From CBDBEU01 sp965204565 (GTDB lineage Bacteria; Pseudomonadota; Alphaproteobacteria; Rhizobiales; TMED25), in the NCBI GenBank assembly GCA_965204565.1, contig CBDBEU010000005.1, positions 496,001 through 560,000 on the forward strand: DNA of 64,000 nucleotides. The letters are read 5' to 3'. Each line of letters starts with the position of its first letter. Positions within the stretch are counted from its first letter, which is position 1. The position numbers and the translations under genes were made by a program. Below are positions 45,226 to 54,248 of the stretch, piece by piece. The notes under the pieces were generated by a model. That model was given only the letters and a program-made list of their open reading frames with translations, had not been told where the DNA came from and searched no databases.

Positions 45226-48083
45226 TATTCATCCACTCCGTCATGCAGAGCCGCAGCCTTGTTGCCGCCGCCCCGGCCGGCAGAAGCCGACACCCGCACA
45301 TCGACCGATGCCTTCCTGATCTGCGCCGCCGCCGCCCGGCCGATTGCCGTTCCCACAGTCGTTGCGGAGGCGCGCAGTTTCTGTTCCGCCGTATTGCCAG
45401 GCTCATTTCCGGTGTCCGATGCCGACGATCTGAGCTTGTTTCCGGCCCGCTCCGCTCCAGCCTTGAGTGCATCGCCGACACGACCGGCATCGGATACGAA
45501 ATCGGTGAACGCCTCGCCGATCTCGCGCTCCGCTTTTTCTTCACCGATCGGTCGCGGCGTCGGCAATGCCGCACGCTCCCGGAAGGCGGCAAGGGCCGTT
45601 CCGAGTTCGCGACCGGCTGCGCTGAGCGACACGGACTGAACAGCCTGCGTCACTCGATCAAACCATTGCGGGTTCGGTTCGGTCATTCCGGACCCGTCCG
45701 ATTTCGGCGCATCGGGCTCTGGCGCGGTTGTCTCGGACGGTGCCGGTTGTTCCGGCTCATCGACAAAGCCGGCCTTCCATTGCGGGTTCGGTTCGGTCAT
45801 TCCGGACCCGTCCGATTTCGGCGCATCGGGCTCTGGCGCGGTTGTCTCGGGCGGTGCCGATTGTTCCGGCTCATCGACAAAGCCGGCCTTTTCGGCGAAC
45901 CATTTCATCCAGCTCGGCGGCTCCGGCCAATCGATATCGAATGAGATCAGCTCGCCAAGGGCATCAAACCTTGTACTGAACCAGTCTGTCAGGTCAGACC
46001 AGGCTTCTTCCATGCCGTCAATAATGAGCTCGACGATCAAAGTGCCAAGAGTGAACCGATATGTGATTGCCGACCGGATCGCGTTCCCGAGCCACTTGCC
46101 GATGCGCCGGCCGGTCGCTTCGACCTCGCCCTTCTCGGCATCGCCGAGCTGCTCCTGCGTGAACAGGTCGGAAAAGAAATTGTCAACGGCGTCCCTGGCC
46201 CTGGCAAGCCGGGCATCAACGCCGGAGAAGTCGAACCAGCGGTCGAACGCGGCCATCGCCGCCTCGGCGTCTATTCCGATTATCCCGGCGATCTCGTCCA
46301 CCCAGCCACGAACATCCGAGACAAGGCTTTCCCACTTGCCTGAAATCCATTCGATATCGGGTGCAAAAGCATCGTAAAGGCCGTCTCCAAAACCCTTCAT
46401 GAACGCTTTGAAACGCTCCCGGTATTTGCAGAGCAGGAAGACAGCCGCTGCGATCAGGCCGACGGTGAGAACGACCGGCCATCCGGCAGCTGCGATCGCC
46501 GACAAGGCCGCAACGGCAGCGGTGCGCAAACCGGTAAACAGCGTCGTCAGAGCCGTTCCCCTGCCGAAGGTCGCAAGCATGTGCAATCCCGCCAGTGCGC
46601 CCTTGATCCGCCCGGGTGCGATCGATGCCAGAAACCAGCCGGCAGAACGGGCCAGACGACCGAATATCCGGCCGGCGCCGGCAAGCATCCTGATTGGCCC
46701 GGCCAATAGCGCCACATTGCGACCGGCGCGGCCAAAGCGCATGAACAGGCCAAGAAACCTGAACAGTCGCAGGCCGAACGCTGCCCAGAGGAAACCGGCC
46801 ACGCGCGATGCAATGCCGAAGGCCAGCATTGCGGCTGCGCTCTGCACGAGCACGCTTGCCGGTTCCGGGTTGGCCTGTGCCCAGGCGGCAAACTGATCGG
46901 TTACGCCCCCGACGGTTTCCGCGGGCTTCAGTAGTGGCGGCAGCAACACCGTTCCGATCAGGATTGCGGTGCGAGTAAGCCGGTTTTTCAGCAGATCGAA
47001 CTGCCTTGTCGCGCCAGATGCCTGTTTGCGGGCTTCCTCCACAGCCGAGCCGGCGTATGCGGCCGCATCACCGGTAAGTTCAAAGGCCTGTTTCAGCAGT
47101 TCGGGATTGCCGAGGAACTTGGCGAAGTCGTCGGCGAAGTCCTGACCGACCAGGGCGATAAGGGCTTCCATACCCTTTTTGTTTTCGGCCATTGCCGCAA
47201 ACAGGTTCCGGATCGCCGCCGCGCCGTCTGTATCCAGGTCCCCCAGGAACTGCTCACGCGAGGTGCCAAGCGCCTCGAATGCGTCCTCGACACCCTTGGC
47301 GTTGGCCTCGACCCGGGTGGCCATGGCGTTGAAGCCGCGCGCCGCTGTCTCGGGTATGATGCCGGCTGCGATCATCGCCGCGCCAACCGAGCCGGTCTCG
47401 ATTGCCGTCAAATTGAATATCTTCGCCGCGCCCGCTGCCCGATTGGCAAAATTCGTGATCTCCGCTGCCTTTGCCGCCATGTTGTTCGACAGGTGATTTG
47501 TCGCGTCGCCAAGGGTTTCCAAATCCTCCCGATTGAGGCGATAGACATTGCGCAGCCTGGCGAAACGCTCGCCGATCTGCGCGCCGGCCATGTCGAAGGC
47601 GACGGCTGCGTTGGCCACATAGAGCGAGAAGGCTTCCAGTTCATTGACCGGCACGCCGCCCTGGGCGGCCTCGGCCATGAGTTCGATAATGTCCTTTGCC
47701 GCGACCGGGACAATGGCGCTGGTGTCGAGCGCGAATTTACGAAGCTCCTGAAGCCGCTTCAATGGGGCATCGACGACCTTTTCAAGGCCCTTGAATGACT
47801 GGTCGAAGTCAGCGGCGAGTTTCACCGGGGCGGCAAGCGACAGCGCCATGCCAAGCGCGCCGGTAAGGCGGGAACGTGCATGTGAGGCGCGGGCTTCAAG
47901 GCGGTTCAGACGATCGCCGAAGGCTCGCTCGTCAAAGCGGGCGGCAAGACCGGATGTGACGACCTCTTCCAGGCCGCGACCGAAATCGCGCACGCCCGTG
48001 CGCATCCCCTGAAGCGTCCTTTTGAATTTGGACGCTTCCGCCGAATATCGGTCTATCAGGGAGACAATGACCGAGACGTTCAT
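45225..48083 (-). CDS. Phage tail tape measure protein
   Basis: The 952-residue protein sets tail length. It begins MNVSVIVSLIDRYSAEASKF, is rich in helices and Ala through residues 1-300, has hydrophobic stretches at about 460-650 (for example VLTVGLIAAAVFLLCKYRER), and ends in a low-complexity tail. Two identical-looking 38-residue units lie at about residues 732-807. ATG 48083 is chosen; the open frame extends upstream to 48356 across gpE without homology. The protein follows gpE as in P2. Confidence 0.9.
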   Translation of the reverse strand: MNVSVIVSLIDRYSAEASKFKRTLQGMRTGVRDFGRGLEEVVTSGLAARFDERAFGDRLNRLEARASHARSRLTGALGMALSLAAPVKLAADFDQSFKGLEKVVDAPLKRLQELRKFALDTSAIVPVAAKDIIELMAEAAQGGVPVNELEAFSLYVANAAVAFDMAGAQIGERFARLRNVYRLNREDLETLGDATNHLSNNMAAKAAEITNFANRAAGAAKIFNLTAIETGSVGAAMIAAGIIPETAARGFNAMATRVEANAKGVEDAFEALGTSREQFLGDLDTDGAAAIRNLFAAMAENKKGMEALIALVGQDFADDFAKFLGNPELLKQAFELTGDAAAYAGSAVEEARKQASGATRQFDLLKNRLTRTAILIGTVLLPPLLKPAETVGGVTDQFAAWAQANPEPASVLVQSAAAMLAFGIASRVAGFLWAAFGLRLFRFLGLFMRFGRAGRNVALLAGPIRMLAGAGRIFGRLARSAGWFLASIAPGRIKGALAGLHMLATFGRGTALTTLFTGLRTAAVAALSAIAAAGWPVVLTVGLIAAAVFLLCKYRERFKAFMKGFGDGLYDAFAPDIEWISGKWESLVSDVRGWVDEIAGIIGIDAEAAMAAFDRWFDFSGVDARLARARDAVDNFFSDLFTQEQLGDAEKGEVEATGRRIGKWLGNAIRSAITYRFTLGTLIVELIIDGMEEAWSDLTDWFSTRFDALGELISFDIDWPEPPSWMKWFAEKAGFVDEPEQSAPPETTAPEPDAPKSDGSGMTEPNPQWKAGFVDEPEQPAPSETTAPEPDAPKSDGSGMTEPNPQWFDRVTQAVQSVSLSAAGRELGTALAAFRERAALPTPRPIGEEKAEREIGEAFTDFVSDAGRVGDALKAGAERAGNKLRSSASDTGNEPGNTAEQKLRASATTVGTAIGRAAAAQIRKASVDVRVSASAGRGGGNKAAALHDGVDE
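45663..45890. repeat. 114-bp tandem duplication in the tape measure gene
   Basis: Units 45663-45776 and 45777-45890 are nearly identical and encode the 38-residue block that contains GFVDEPEQ, TTAPEPDAPKSD and GMTEPNPQW. Only two or three substitutions separate them. The duplication keeps the frame. Confidence 0.9.
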
Positions 48084-48349
48084 GGATTGCCGCCTCCGTC
48101 GGCTCCAGCTTTCAGAGCACCGGCAATTGCATTCAGAAGCCGGCCATTGTCCCGATCGGCGGCGGCAAGCGCCCTGTCCCCATCGCCCGACAACAAAATG
48201 GTCACGATGTCCTTGCCGAACAGCTTGATCAGTTCCAGGACGTTGGCGGTCTTCGGGCGGCTGATCGTCAGCTTTGAGATCGCCGCATTGCCCTCCAGTT
48301 CGATCGGAAAGGTGAGCCTGACGTCTACCGAGCTTGCCGCCTTCGTCAT
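48080..48349 (-). CDS. Phage tail assembly protein, gpE-like
   Basis: This 89-residue protein is a tail assembly chaperone of the P2 gpE/Mu gp41 kind, with LTFPIELEGNAAISKLTISR and the AADRDNGRLLNAIAGAL end. In P2 the E gene yields a frameshifted longer product (E+E'); no clear slippery site is seen here. Its stop overlaps the tape measure start by 4 bases, and its own start overlaps the FII stop. Confidence 0.72.
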   Translation of the reverse strand: MTKAASSVDVRLTFPIELEGNAAISKLTISRPKTANVLELIKLFGKDIVTILLSGDGDRALAAADRDNGRLLNAIAGALKAGADGGGNP

Positions 48350-48879
48350 CCGCCAACCCTCAGGATGCGGCGATGATCGTCACCGACGCCCGTGCCGTTG
48401 AGAATGGTCCAGCCGCCAGGCCGGAAGTTGAACGCGCGTATGACCTTCTTGTCGTGCACCTCGGAATACCAGGTCACTGCCGAAAGCATGTGATCGTAGC
48501 CGGCCTTCTCGCCGCCCTTCATCTGTTCGGGATCGATCTTCATCAGACGGGCCTTGATATCGACCGTCACCTCGATTGCGCGGCCGCTGTCGTCGTGGTC
48601 ATCGAACAGCGACTTGACCGCCGTGAACGAAGTGCGCTGCCCCGGCGGACTACCGAACAGCACGTCCATGCCAGGATTGTGCGAGACCAGCTTGAAGGGC
48701 AGTTCCAGCTTGTTGGTGATGCCGAGCGGGACCGCTGTTTCGCCGGTGCCGCCTCCCGGCGTGAAGTCGAAGCTTTTTTCTTCCAGGACCGGAAGCTTCA
48801 TCTCCTCGATTTCGATGGTCAGCGCCATGGTGTCCCCGGCAATCAGGGTAAATCCGCGAAGCAGGCGAAGATTGTTCAT
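48346..48879 (-). CDS. Phage major tail tube protein, P2 FII-like
   Basis: The 177-residue protein forms the inner tube of contractile tails. It shows the FII start NNLRLLRGFTLIAGDTMALT, then MKLPVLEEKSFDFTPGG and DIKARLMKIDPEQMKGGEK. It lies 11 bases after the sheath gene, in the P2 order. Confidence 0.9.
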   Translation of the reverse strand: MNNLRLLRGFTLIAGDTMALTIEIEEMKLPVLEEKSFDFTPGGGTGETAVPLGITNKLELPFKLVSHNPGMDVLFGSPPGQRTSFTAVKSLFDDHDDSGRAIEVTVDIKARLMKIDPEQMKGGEKAGYDHMLSAVTWYSEVHDKKVIRAFNFRPGGWTILNGTGVGDDHRRILRVGG

Positions 48880-48890
48880 GTCGGTTCTCC

Positions 48891-50123
48891 TTATGCTGCG
48901 CGATCGAGACCGGTCAGAATGTCCTCGGCCAGAACGTTGAAGTAGACCGAGTTGCGGCGGGAACCGAACTGCAGGTCATTGAGCGGCGGCGCTTCCTCGG
49001 CGTCGAATTCAACGCGCAGGATGCCGGACCGCAGCGACTGGGACGAGTTGCGCGCCTTGTCCCAATAGGCCCGCCCCCCGAGGATGACGCCGGCTGCCTT
49101 TAATTCGTCCAGAAAGATTTGCAGCGACCGGATGATGGCGATGCCGAGCTGTGCCGACAGGTTTTCGTCCATTACCGAGCGGAACGCCGGTGCAATGGCC
49201 TTTTCGATCGCAGCCCGCGTCCGCGTCACGTTGATGAACCGCCACAGAGCATCGGACGACGTGGTCTCGCTGCCCCAAAGGATCGTTCCGTTGGCGGCTA
49301 CCGCGCCGCCTGCGCCCTGAACGGTCACGGCCGGAATGATCGTATTGATACGGTTTTCGTTCAGATAGTTGGCCTCATGGCTGGCCTCGCCATCGAAATA
49401 GGACACCGGTCGCGATGTGCCGACAATGCCGCCGATCGCCTGATTGGACGGCGACCAGTACGGTCCACCCCTGTCCTGGTCACGCTTGACAAACAGGCCG
49501 GCGACACGCGCCGAGGCAGGCGCAACCACATTGCCCGCCAGCTTGACGGCCGGCTCGACCAGATAGGTGTACCGGTCGGAGAAATCGGCGCGATAGGCGA
49601 GCGCGCTTTCCTTGGTCGTCGCCGGGCAATCGCCGATCCTGACCGCCTTCAGCGCCGCTGAGATGCCTTCGAGTTCGGCCATGACCGGGTTCTTGGCGTC
49701 GCCCGGCCGCTGCGAAGTGTAACCGGGAACGATCAGAAGTCCCGGCTCGACACCCGTGTGCCCCTTGGCATAGCGGAAGGCATTGACGCCGGTCATCGCG
49801 GCGCTCGACCCGGCCAGATTGGCCAGGGTAGCGTCGGTATCGACGCCTTCGGCCACGCGGACCAGCACGATGGATGCGACGACACCCTGGTCGCTGATCG
49901 CGTCGATGGCCGCCCTGGCGGTTCCCGTTGCGCCGAGATCCGCGATCTTGTCGGTGTCGTTGGAGTAGAAGTGAACAGGTTCGTTTAGCGGAAATTTGCT
50001 TGCGTCGGCAGCCTCCGCGACTACCGCCATGCCGATCGGAGACAGATCGGCGGCAGAAATCGGAAGTTCGGTTTTACCGGCGTCAAAGACGCGGACGCCA
50101 TGGTTGTAAGGGGCTGTCGCCAT
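48891..50123 (-). CDS. Phage tail sheath protein, P2 FI-like
   Basis: The 410-residue contractile sheath protein matches FI in length and in the start PYNHGVRVFDAGKTELPISA, the VEPAVKLAGN region, the NYLNENRINTI block and the C-terminal RRNSVYFNVLAEDILTGL. It is the first intact gene of the tail cassette. The sequence just upstream encodes only small eroded phage proteins, so the baseplate and capsid genes have been lost. Confidence 0.92.
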   Translation of the reverse strand: MATAPYNHGVRVFDAGKTELPISAADLSPIGMAVVAEAADASKFPLNEPVHFYSNDTDKIADLGATGTARAAIDAISDQGVVASIVLVRVAEGVDTDATLANLAGSSAAMTGVNAFRYAKGHTGVEPGLLIVPGYTSQRPGDAKNPVMAELEGISAALKAVRIGDCPATTKESALAYRADFSDRYTYLVEPAVKLAGNVVAPASARVAGLFVKRDQDRGGPYWSPSNQAIGGIVGTSRPVSYFDGEASHEANYLNENRINTIIPAVTVQGAGGAVAANGTILWGSETTSSDALWRFINVTRTRAAIEKAIAPAFRSVMDENLSAQLGIAIIRSLQIFLDELKAAGVILGGRAYWDKARNSSQSLRSGILRVEFDAEEAPPLNDLQFGSRRNSVYFNVLAEDILTGLDRAA

Positions 50124-50229
50124 GGTCGATCCTTATCTTTCTTGCGCCCACCTGGCGCGGGTAGACCTCGCGGCGCATTCGGATTTCACGGTTGGCTTCG
50201 CCGATCTGCGTCTGGATCGAGACCGCCAT
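50087..50229 (-). pseudogene. Small phage protein remnant upstream of the sheath gene
   Basis: From ATG 50229 the product starts MAVSIQTQIGEANREIRMRR and continues EVYPRQVGARK before running out of frame over the sheath start. The REIRMRREVYP pattern is that of short conserved phage proteins. It starts just after the stop of the next small gene and is truncated at its 3' end by a junction near 50130. Confidence 0.4.
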
Positions 50230-50232
50230 CGG

Positions 50233-50433
50233 CTACTCCTCCGTCCTGCCGATCGTGTCGCCATTCAGCCCGCGCGTCCGCTCCACCAGATCGAGCGGCC
50301 CCTCGGCGGGATTCTCCGCCCGGTCCGGATGGAGGTCGTAGAAAACCTCTCCGCCGGCATGGCGGAGGATGATCGCGATCCGCGCGCAATCCGCGCGCTC
50401 GGTCACACACAGCGCCAGCCCGTCCGCGCTCAT
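50233..50433 (-). CDS. Small phage protein, function unknown
   Basis: The 66-residue product starts MSADGLALCVTERADCARIA and contains GGEVFYDLHPDRAE. No family is known to me. Its ATG overlaps the stop of the winged-helix remnant (ATGA), as expected for a phage operon. Confidence 0.45.
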   Translation of the reverse strand: MSADGLALCVTERADCARIAIILRHAGGEVFYDLHPDRAENPAEGPLDLVERTRGLNGDTIGRTEE

Positions 50434-50707
50434 GCCGACACCGCCTTTTCCGGGCGGAACCGATGCCGGTCGATCAGCCGGTAGCCAACCCCCACACGGC
50501 CTTGATTTGCACGCCGGACGGCCCCGGCCTCCGACGCAGATTATGGATCTGGGCATCGACGATCTTCGGATCGGGCCATGGCTCCGGTCGGTCGCTGACG
50601 ATCACCTGATAGATATGCTCTTTCGCCGCCACCTCATGCGCGACCAGGCAGCGGAACACCATCTGCAATTGCGGCGGGAGATAGACGCCCATCGGAAACA
50701 TCGTCAC
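50431..50707 (-). pseudogene. Winged-helix DNA-binding protein, frameshifted
   Basis: The product LPPQLQMVFRCLVAHEVAAK, then DPKIVDAQIHNLRRRPGPSG and VQIKAVWG is a winged-helix domain like that of OmpR/CtrA response regulators, a kind often found in alphaproteobacterial prophages. At about 50497 a run of G has lost one base; adding it restores GVGYRLIDRHR and a stop at 50431 that overlaps the next gene. No receiver domain is present. Confidence 0.6.
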
Positions 50708-50849
50708 CCAGGACGGCGCCGCGCTTGATCTCGCCGTATTTCAGCCCCCATACCTCGCGATAGGTCGAGACGAATTGCGCCCGGTCCAGCACCGACAGAT
50801 CGTTGCGAAACAGATTTTCGACAATCTCGATCAGTGTCGCCTCGCCGTC
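50634..50849 (-). pseudogene. ParB-like nuclease-domain fragment
   Basis: Residues like ATLIEIVENLFRNDLSVLDR and QFVSTYREVWGLKYGE match the middle of ParB/RepB-type proteins (the E-N-L-x-R-x-x-L-S-x-L-D-R pattern). The N-terminal half is absent. It overlaps the winged-helix gene at its 3' end. Confidence 0.45.
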
Positions 50850-50992
50850 GGCGGAGGCGCCCAGATCATCGATAGGGCGACGGTGAACAGGCCGGATTTC
50901 GCACGGCCCTCCGACGCCAGAATGAAGGCCACGGATCCGCACAGCGTCGCGCCGAGGATCAGAAAAACCGCCAGCGCGATCCAGGCGCTCAT
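50831..50992 (-). pseudogene. Small phage membrane protein, truncated
   Basis: The reading MSAWIALAVFLILGATLCGS and AFILASEGRAKSG shows one membrane helix, as in small phage proteins encoded near lysis genes. After about 40 residues it runs into the ParB-like fragment, so the 3' part is lost. The stop used here is probably not the native one. Confidence 0.4.
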
Positions 50993-51104
50993 CTCCGCGC
51001 CTCCGCTTCGGGCTTCTCCGACCGGTTCATCTGACGTAGAGCCCGCAAAAGGTCGACAAGCTGAAAGCCGAGCGTTGCCGCTGATCTGAGCGCGAAGTTT
51101 CTAC

Positions 51105-52315
51105 CAGCTACAATTAGAGCCTGTGCCCGTTTTGAGGCCCAACGCCGGGCGTGATGGCAACAACCGTGTTTGCCGGTTGATCCAGCCCCGATCCCGGCCG
51201 GGGTTTTGTCCCCGAGGCTCGAGTGGGGCCGGAAGTGATTGTAGTCGTGCCGCCAGGCTTCGAGTTCCCGGCGGGCATGGGTCGGGCTGGTGAAGATCGT
51301 CTCGTTCAGACATTCGTCCCTGAGCCGCGCATTGAAGCTCTCGGTGAACCCGTTCGACAGGGCTTGCCCGGCGCGATAGAGTGCCACTCGACATTGCGCT
51401 CCTTTGAACGGCGCCCGATCGCCATGCCGGTCGGTTCGGTGCCGTTGTCGCTGACGATCGTGCCGGGCCGAGCCATTCGCTCGAAGATCGCCGCATCAGG
51501 CTCGCAACCGACCCTTGCGCCGGAGATCGACGTATCGGCAATCAGGCGCACGCACTCCCGGCTGAAGTCGTCGACCACGGCGAAGGTCCGGAACCTGCGT
51601 CCGCAGGCAAAGGCATCCGACATGAAGTCCAGGCTCCAGCGCTGGTTCGGTCCCTGCGGTAACACCATCGGCGCTCGTGTCCCCAATGCCCGCTTGCGCC
51701 CGCCACGGCGACAAACCTGCAAGCGCTCATCCCGATGATACAGCCTGCGGAACTTCTTGTGGTTCATGACCCATCCCTCACGGCACGGCAGCCAGTGCAA
51801 GCGCCGACAGCCGAACCGGCGGCGCTCGCCGGCCAGCTCCCTGATACGTGTCCGCGCCTCGGTGTCGTCAGGGCGGCAGCTGATGTAGCGCACCGTCGTT
51901 CGGTCCACGCCCGGCACCGCGCAGGCGCGACGCCGGCTCACTTCGAAGACCTCCCGGAAATGAGCCACCGCCTGCCGCCCGGCACCGGGCGTCAGAACTT
52001 TTTGCACTGATCTCCCTGAGCATTGCGTTGTCCAGCATCGAGCCCGCCAGCAGCTTCTTCAGCTGCGCATTCTCCTGCTCCAACTGACGAAGCCGCCGGG
52101 CATCGGACACCTCAAGCCCGCCATAGTTCGACTTCCACTTGTAAAAGGTCGCCGGGCTGATCCCGTGACGGCGGCACACATCCGCCGTCGGCATCCCCGC
52201 CTCCTGCTCCTTCAACACAGCGATCATCTGTTCCTCGCCAAACCTGCTCCGCTTCATATCGTCCGTCTCCTTGTCAGCGCCGGACGCTCATTATCATTGG
52301 AGAAAACCTAAGGGC
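51105..52315 (-). mobile_element. IS3-family insertion sequence, broken
   Basis: OrfA starts at 52257 (MKRSRFGEEQMIAVLKEQEA, PTADVCRRHGISPATFYKWK, LDNAMLREI) and OrfB covers about 52010-51140 with the DDE region (RWSLDFMSDAF, DNGTE and, in another frame, FTESFNARLRDECLNET then HFRPHSSLG). The A-to-B frame change occurs at a run of five A (gtgcaaaaag near 52005). A second shift near 51375, in AIAPGKP, breaks OrfB, so it is inactive. It sits at the upstream edge of the phage tail cassette. The exact ends are not resolved. Confidence 0.75.
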
Positions 52316-52329
52316 GCAGACCACAGTCT

Positions 52330-53073
52330 TTGATGGAAAGATGGAGTGTTCACGATGGGCTGCCGTCGACGTATCCATTTTACCGATAGCCGGAAGGCAG
52401 AGATTTGGGATCGCCGGCAGCGTGGGGAGTCGATGCGTTCGATTGGCCACGGGCTCGATCGCAACTCATCGTCGATCTTTCCCTTGCTGCCCCGGACGTG
52501 TGCTATCCGGCAGCTGGCGCGCGCAAGGTCGCGTCCAGCATTGGCTCATTGTGATCGAGAGGAGATCTCCGGAGGACTTGGGGCGCAACGGTCCTTTCGT
52601 GCGATCGCGCGTCAGCTACGCCGAGCGCCGTGGACAATCAGCCGCGCGGTGGAGCGCAATGGCGGCCGCGCCGGGTATCCCGAGGCGAAGAAACCTGTGA
52701 TCAATGCCGACTGTGGGGGCTCGAACGGGGTGCGTGTCAGGCTGTGGAAAGTCGAGTTGCAAAAGCTTGCCGACGAGACCGGGCGCACGCTCCAGATCCA
52801 CCACTATCCGCCCGGCACATCGAAGTGGAACAAGATTGAGTACCGCCTGTTCTGTCACATCACCCAGAACTGGAGCGGTCGTCCGCTCACCGACCGCATG
52901 ACTGTGGTCGAACTGATCGGTGCAACGACAACCAAGGCTGGCCTCAGGGTCAAATGCGCAATCGACGAGCGGACCTACCAAAAGGGCATCAAAGTCTCCA
53001 AACCCGAAATGGACGCACTCAACATTACCGGAGACGAGTTCCACCCTGAATGGAACTACACCATCAAGCCAAG
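52330..53073 (+). pseudogene. Chimeric transposase: IS30 N-terminus fused to ISAzo13 C-terminus
   Basis: The first 110 codons (from 52346 or 52355: GCRRRIHFTDSRKAEIWDRR, RSFRAIARQLRRAPWTISRA, VERNGG) are IS30-family. From about 52685 the frame continues with VINADCGGSNGVRVRLWKVE, HHYPPGTSKWNKIEYRLFCH and ATTTKAGLRVKCA, the C-terminal half of an ISAzo13-family transposase, ending near DEFHPEWNYTIKPR at 53073. The joint is in frame, which leaves a long open frame of two unrelated parts. Neither half can work alone. Confidence 0.7.
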
Positions 53074-53424
53074 AACTACCGCATCGTCAACGATGTCGAT
53101 CAGAATCTTGTCCGCCGTCTTGTTCCCGACGCTTTGGGCGGGCTTCTCGACGAGCTTCCCATGATTCCTTCGCAGCAGGAAATCCCTCTCGGCCGGGCAG
53201 CCACCATACCCGTTCCCGTTCGCATCCGCGACCTGCAAAAGCCGCAGCGCCCGCGTTCGGATGATCCGAGTTTCTGGCACACATGGCTTGGCTGCAAAGG
53301 CGCTCCGCCAAACTGGACGCAAGTGGTCAAGACATGGGAAAAACCAGACGAAGAGGTCCACCAAGCGCAGACCACGGAAAGTATCGCAGGTGACGATATC
53401 GACCCAGAACCGAGCGAGGCATAG
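53074..53424 (+). pseudogene. C-terminal fragment of a large protein, possibly a HerA-like ATPase
   Basis: After the ISAzo13 part, another frame gives NYRIVNDVDQNLVRRLVPDA, MIPSQQEIPLGRAATIPVPV and RPRSDDPSFWHTW, ending with an acidic tail at a TAG. The run x-G-x-A-x-x-I-P-x-x-V-R-I is like the end of HerA/DUF87 ATPases. There is no start codon or ATPase core, so this is a guess. Confidence 0.3.
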
Positions 53425-53819
53425 TTATCGAGAACGCGCAATTTGACTCTGCTCTTCCGACAAATCCGGCGAAACGAAAAGAGGCAGGGTGATCGGTCAA
53501 CTGAGAACATCAGACTTCATTTGCGTGGTCTACCTCAAAATCGGTATTTCATCCGCGGCTTTGCTTTATCTGTATGTGTTCGTTTGTTTTTTCCGGTTGT
53601 CTTCCGAGGTCAACCAAAATGGTCCACCTCAAATTGGATTTTCCCGCAATATCACAACGCCGGTTCCGACGTTTTCACGACCGCCTTCAAATCCTCAAAG
53701 TCCTGGATTTCCAGCATTTTCGGGCCGCAATCAAAAACCCTTCACAGCCGGTTTGAAGGGTCGTTGAAGGTCGTTGCCGATTTTGCCTTCGACACCGATT
53801 TTTCCGTCAAATTCTCAAA
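53425..53819. other. degenerate insertion-sequence debris
   Basis: No gene is recognisable in about 400 bases. The words ggtctacctcaaaat (53526) and ggtccacctcaaatt (53621) resemble each other and the IS3 end near 20712, so this is probably layered IS ends. Open frames have no homology. Confidence 0.35.
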
Positions 53820-54235
53820 CCAGATGTCAAACTACAACCGCCGGCAACTCCGGCCGCGACCACAAGGGCCGCCCCGTGTTTTTGTCAATTGCGTCCTGCT
53901 CCCGACGCCCGGAAACGTGCATGATTGCAGGGTCGCACAGCGCTGCATCGAGACCATGCCGCCATCCGCCGAACCTGTCGCCGGCAAAGGCCATGAAAGC
54001 CGGGAACTACGCGAACGGCTTGAAGAGCGCGGGACCGGGCCCGTCATCCCGCCGCGAAAGAACCGCAAGATCCGATATCACGACGATCGGGCCATCTACA
54101 GGGAGCGAAATATCATCGAACGCATGTTTGCACCGCCTCAAGGACCGGCGGCACATCGCAACGCGCTTCGAGCGCAACATTAAAAACGTCACGGCAGCTG
54201 TCGCGCGCACCGCATCCTTCATCTTATGGCTATAA
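53820..54235 (+). pseudogene. IS5-family transposase, C-terminal remnant
   Basis: In two frames the plus strand gives LLPTPGNVHDCRVAQRCIET, PVIPPRKNRKIRYHDDRAIY and RNIIERMF, then LKDRRHIATRFERNIKNV and a stop at 54235. This is the second half of the IS5-family DDE transposase, with one frameshift near 54140. The N-terminal half is missing. Confidence 0.72.
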
Positions 54236-54248
54236 GTGAGTCCCGACC

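Noticed and set aside
48084..48356. N-terminal extension of the tape measure frame
   Set aside because: It lies over gpE in another frame and has an Arg/Gln-rich non-protein-like composition; MNVSVIV at 48083 is a typical start. I also looked for a P2-type E/E' slippery site and did not find a convincing one.
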